A stretch of DNA of 28,060 nt. Source: a virus. The notes under the pieces were generated by a model. That model had not been told where the DNA came from. It worked only from the letters and a program-made list of their open reading frames with translations, and ran no database searches. Where the stretch lies: IMG/VR virus record IMGVR_UViG_3300027907_000040, positions 1-28,060 of that record; one strand, written 5' to 3'. Shown one piece after another: positions 26,050 to 28,060 of this stretch (within the stretch, counting starts at the first letter, position 1; each line of letters starts with the position of its first letter). A program made the translations under genes and the position numbers.

Positions 26050-27460
26050 CGGGCCTCCTCACCTTGAACGATGACCACGCCCGAGCGGAGCGGGTCTGTC
26101 GCTTGCGCAGCCAGTTCATGCACTGGCTCCAGGCGTCCACCTGATCGTCGTGGGACTCGTGGGAGCCGTCCATCTGGAAGAGCGCGGCCTCGTCCACGAG
26201 CGAGTGAGTCAGTGCGGGGCAGGAATCGTCCGGGCCGGTCAGATCGTCGTTCATGCGTCCCGGCAGGAAGACGTTGCCCGTCTCCAGGTCGTCGGAGGCG
26301 GCGAGCGCGCGCATCCCCTTGGAGCCCTCCGGTCCCACGATGATCTTCTCCACGCCCCCGAGCTCGCGCTTGAGGTCGGTAATCAGCTCGATCCCGTAGC
26401 CCTGGTTCTCGATCAGGAGCCGGTGCTGGCAGGGCCACAGCCGCCTTGCCCAGCGGCTCATCTCCAGAATCGCCCGTCGTGCCGCGTCGTAGCCCATCTT
26501 GTCCACGCGCGCATCGAGCAGGTAGCGGTTAGCCCGGTCCACGCCCCACGCCTGGATCGCCACGTTGTCCGAGGACTCCTTGTCCTTGAGAGGGGTGTCC
26601 ACGGACACGATCACCCACTGGAAGCGGGGCATCCGCTTCACGAACGCCTCGCTCGACTCGGTGCGCTCGCGCGGAGAGTAGTAGCGCCACCAGGCGCGCT
26701 TGAGGAGGTCTCCCTCCAGGGCCGCGATCCATTCCCCGTCCAACTCCTGCTTTCCGAGCCGGGTGCCGGCGTAGCGCTCGTACAGCTCCTTGACCGCGAT
26801 CTGGTCCAGGTTGTGAACGTTGTCCACGGTGCGGAAGCGCGACACCGGAACCTTCGGATCTTCGACGAGGAGCTTGACCAGGCCATGCCCCATCTTCGGC
26901 GTTCCCGTAACGACGATCTTGGCCGGGTCGTGGCGCACCGCGAAGGCCAGGGACTCGTTCCAGGTACGGTCCCACATCTTCCACAGACCAGCCTCGTCGC
27001 ACCAGGCCGCGCGCAGGTTCTTGCCCTGGATGCGCAGCGCCCCGTCGTCGGCTCCGTCCAGGAAGATCGTGGATCCCGACTTCAGGTGAATCTGCCCGTA
27101 GGTGCGGTTGTACTCGGCGATGCGCGGGCCGGGGAAGCCGCCGAGCACCTGGATGATCCCGCTCGAGGAGGACTCGGCGCAGGTGTCTCGCGCGTCCGCG
27201 AAGGTGGGGGCAACGATCGCGTACTCGCCGGGCTCGTGATCCCCCTCCCAGCCGGCCAGCGTCTCCGCCCCCGTGCGTGTCTTCCCCCCGCCGCGCCCCC
27301 CCTGGCAGAACCACACCCGCCAGTCCCCCTCCGGCGGCACCTGCTCCGGCCGGGCGAGCTCCAGCCAGCGCTCCTTCTGAAGCGCGACCAGGATCTCGCG
27401 CTTTCGCTCCTCGGGCCACTCGCGAACTCGGGCCGGTAGCTCGGAGAGGAGATCGCTCAC
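26018..27460 (-). CDS. terL: Terminase large subunit
   Basis: This 480-residue DNA packaging motor starts at GTG. Its ATPase half has the Walker A motif GGRGGGKT (residues 54-61), a Walker B-like LRAAWCDEAG (Asp155, Glu156) and the coupling motif VVTGTPK (183-189). The nuclease half has VSVDTP (Asp288), LLIENQGYG (Glu351) and HDDQVDAWSQ (about 437-446) with the aspartates that bind metal. It cuts and pumps the phage DNA into the prohead through the portal. No small terminase subunit is recognisable next to it. The only close small genes upstream are a ribbon-helix-helix protein and a 37-residue membrane protein. Confidence 0.95.
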   Translation of the reverse strand: MSDLLSELPARVREWPEERKREILVALQKERWLELARPEQVPPEGDWRVWFCQGGRGGGKTRTGAETLAGWEGDHEPGEYAIVAPTFADARDTCAESSSSGIIQVLGGFPGPRIAEYNRTYGQIHLKSGSTIFLDGADDGALRIQGKNLRAAWCDEAGLWKMWDRTWNESLAFAVRHDPAKIVVTGTPKMGHGLVKLLVEDPKVPVSRFRTVDNVHNLDQIAVKELYERYAGTRLGKQELDGEWIAALEGDLLKRAWWRYYSPRERTESSEAFVKRMPRFQWVIVSVDTPLKDKESSDNVAIQAWGVDRANRYLLDARVDKMGYDAARRAILEMSRWARRLWPCQHRLLIENQGYGIELITDLKRELGGVEKIIVGPEGSKGMRALAASDDLETGNVFLPGRMNDDLTGPDDSCPALTHSLVDEAALFQMDGSHESHDDQVDAWSQCMNWLRKRQTRSARAWSSFKVRRPDAAPRRSVRS

Positions 27461-27469
27461 ACAGGCAGG

Positions 27470-27583
27470 TTACTGCGCATCTCGGCGGGCCTGCCGATCC
27501 CACAGCCACAACTTCACCCAGGCGGCGAGGAGGGGGATGCCGATGCAGCAGGCCGTTCCGAAGATCTGGAAGTCGCGGGTCAC
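27470..27583 (-). CDS. 37-residue membrane protein
   Basis: The frame starts at a GTG that overlaps the TGA of the upstream gene by four bases and reads VTRDFQIFGTACCIGIPLLA (first residue Met), then AWVKLWLWDRQARRDAQ. A single hydrophobic helix (about residues 6-28) is followed by a charged tail. The stop lies nine bases before the terminase GTG. Coupling on both sides argues that it is real. Function unknown; possibilities are a small inner-membrane protein or an antiholin-like peptide. Confidence 0.6.
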   Translation of the reverse strand: MTRDFQIFGTACCIGIPLLAAWVKLWLWDRQARRDAQ

Positions 27584-27789
27584 TTGAGCTTCCCCCCGAA
27601 ATCGGGCTTGAAGTGGTCGTCGGCCTCAGGCGCCAGTGGAACCGAGGGATCCATCGCGCGCTCCACCGCCGGCCGACTCGTGAACAACCGCCAGATGATC
27701 TCCTTCTGCACGGAGCGCTTGGAGTCGGTCGCCCAGGCGCGCAACTGCGCTAGTTCATCGTCGGAAAGTCTGAGGGAGATCGCTGGCAT
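27580..27789 (-). CDS. Ribbon-helix-helix DNA-binding protein
   Basis: This 69-residue protein reads MPAISLRLSDDELAQLRAWA, with a short N-terminal strand (ISLRL), helix DDELAQLRAWATDS, then RSVQKEIIWRLFTS, the layout of Arc/MetJ/CopG-type ribbon-helix-helix repressors. These bind palindromic DNA as dimers. The C-terminal 30 residues are a Pro-rich tail. It is the first gene of the minus-strand operon, next to a palindrome-rich intergenic region, so it may regulate its own operon or the divergent genes. It is too small and of the wrong type for a typical terminase small subunit, though its place before terL makes that a weak alternative. Confidence 0.72.
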   Translation of the reverse strand: MPAISLRLSDDELAQLRAWATDSKRSVQKEIIWRLFTSRPAVERAMDPSVPLAPEADDHFKPDFGGKLK

Positions 27790-27931
27790 CAGTCTGGTAC
27801 CACCCTAGCACACTATGCAACCAGAATGATACCGAGTATGAAAAGTGGTGCGATTGTTCGGGAGGCGTCGGCGCTCACCTCCCAGCCACCCCCCTCCCCG
27901 GTAGCAGGGAAGTAACGGCTGAGCTCTCGCA

Positions 27932-27947
27932 GCTGCGCCGGCGCAGC
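27932..27947. repeat. 16-base perfect palindrome
   Basis: GCTGCGCCGGCGCAGC is its own complement. It could be an operator or a cruciform/hairpin element. No T run follows on either strand, so an intrinsic terminator is unlikely. Confidence 0.5.
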
Positions 27948-27976
27948 CCGGCTCGAGCCCTGAGAACTAGCCGAAA

Positions 27977-27995
27977 GTCTAGGTCTATCCTAGAC
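27977..27995. promoter_or_regulatory. Inverted repeat GTCTAGG-N5-CCTAGAC, candidate operator
   Basis: The two 7-base arms are exact complements separated by TCTAT. The right arm ends where a -35 box for the TATGCT at 28017 would begin, a usual place for a repressor or activator site. Confidence 0.5.
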
Positions 27996-28016
27996 CCTGT
28001 TCCCTGTAGCGTGCTG

Positions 28017-28022
28017 TATGCT
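28017..28022 (+). promoter_or_regulatory. Candidate -10 box for a leaderless transcript
   Basis: TATGCT ends six bases before the GTG at 28029, the spacing expected when transcription starts at the first base of the start codon. Leaderless starts of this kind are common in actinobacteria. No clear -35 consensus is present, so it may depend on an activator or an extended -10 region. Confidence 0.4.
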
Positions 28023-28028
28023 TTGTGT

Positions 28029-28060
28029 GTGAGTGAGACAGGGAAAGGCGAGCGAGGCGC
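28029..28060 (+). CDS. Possible start of a plus-strand gene (cut by the window edge)
   Basis: GTG AGT GAG ACA GGG AAA reads (M)SETGKGERG and stays open to the end. It is only ten codons, so it is supported mainly by the -10 box placed just before it and by the divergent layout. Confidence 0.3.
   Translation, partial: MSETGKGERG

Larger units (their letters stand above)
27790..28028. promoter_or_regulatory. Divergent intergenic control region
   Basis: About 240 bases without a convincing gene lie between the minus-strand operon and a possible plus-strand gene. It holds a 16-base perfect palindrome (27932-27947), a 10-base palindrome GGCTCGAGCC (27950-27959), a 7-base-stem inverted repeat (27977-27995) and a TATGCT box (28017-28022). 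On the minus strand a TAGGGT box lies 12 bases upstream of the ATG at 27789, without a good -35. Confidence 0.5.

Noticed and set aside
27580-27789. Ribbon-helix-helix protein as terminase small subunit
   Set aside because: Its position fits, but it has the two-helix repressor layout and lacks the oligomerisation region of small terminases.

Overview
This window is most of the virion and lysis module of a tailed double-stranded DNA phage. It is probably a siphovirus infecting a high-GC Gram-positive (actinobacterial) host. The evidence is the GC-rich codon use, a large terminase, an actinophage-type portal and prohead protease, an HK97-type capsid, a head-tail connector set and the start of a long tape-measure protein. 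It also shows tight NTGA start/stop overlaps and free use of GTG and TTG starts. Every recognisable gene but one is on the minus strand, so transcription runs from about 27.8 kb down to 1. No tRNA, integrase or CRISPR array was seen.

Layout in the direction of transcription: (1) 27.8-26.0 kb holds a ribbon-helix-helix protein, a 37-residue membrane protein and the large terminase. (2) 26.0-20.2 kb holds a glycosidase-like TIM-barrel protein, a LamG-like structural protein, four family-2 glycosyltransferases, a coiled-coil protein and an NAD-dependent sugar-nucleotide epimerase/dehydratase. (3) 20.2-17.8 kb is a lysis and small-protein segment: a modular endolysin, a 27-residue membrane peptide, a DUF1508-like protein, a DUF1360-like membrane protein and possibly a 22-residue Cys peptide. 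(4) 17.8-11.2 kb is the head segment: portal, protease, a fifth glycosyltransferase, a capsid protein with a long scaffold-like N-terminus, a second capsid-like protein and a tail-tube candidate. (5) 11.2-4.05 kb is a fibre/decoration segment: two collagen-like proteins (329 and 674 residues), small beta proteins in duplicated families, a 422-residue adhesin-like protein and a sixth glycosyltransferase. (6) 4.05 kb to 1 holds the head-tail adaptor, a gp10-like connector, a tail terminator, two tail-assembly chaperone frames and a partial tape measure.

The most striking theme is sugar chemistry inside a structural operon. Six glycosyltransferases and an epimerase are translationally coupled to, or interleaved with, surface fibres whose collagen repeats end almost every Gly-X-Y triplet in Thr. 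A testable reading is that the phage O-glycosylates its own collagen-like fibres or other surface proteins. This is inference.

The right end (27790-28060) appears to be a divergent control region. It has two inverted repeats, a shorter palindrome and a TATGCT box placed as for a leaderless plus-strand transcript starting at a GTG at 28029.
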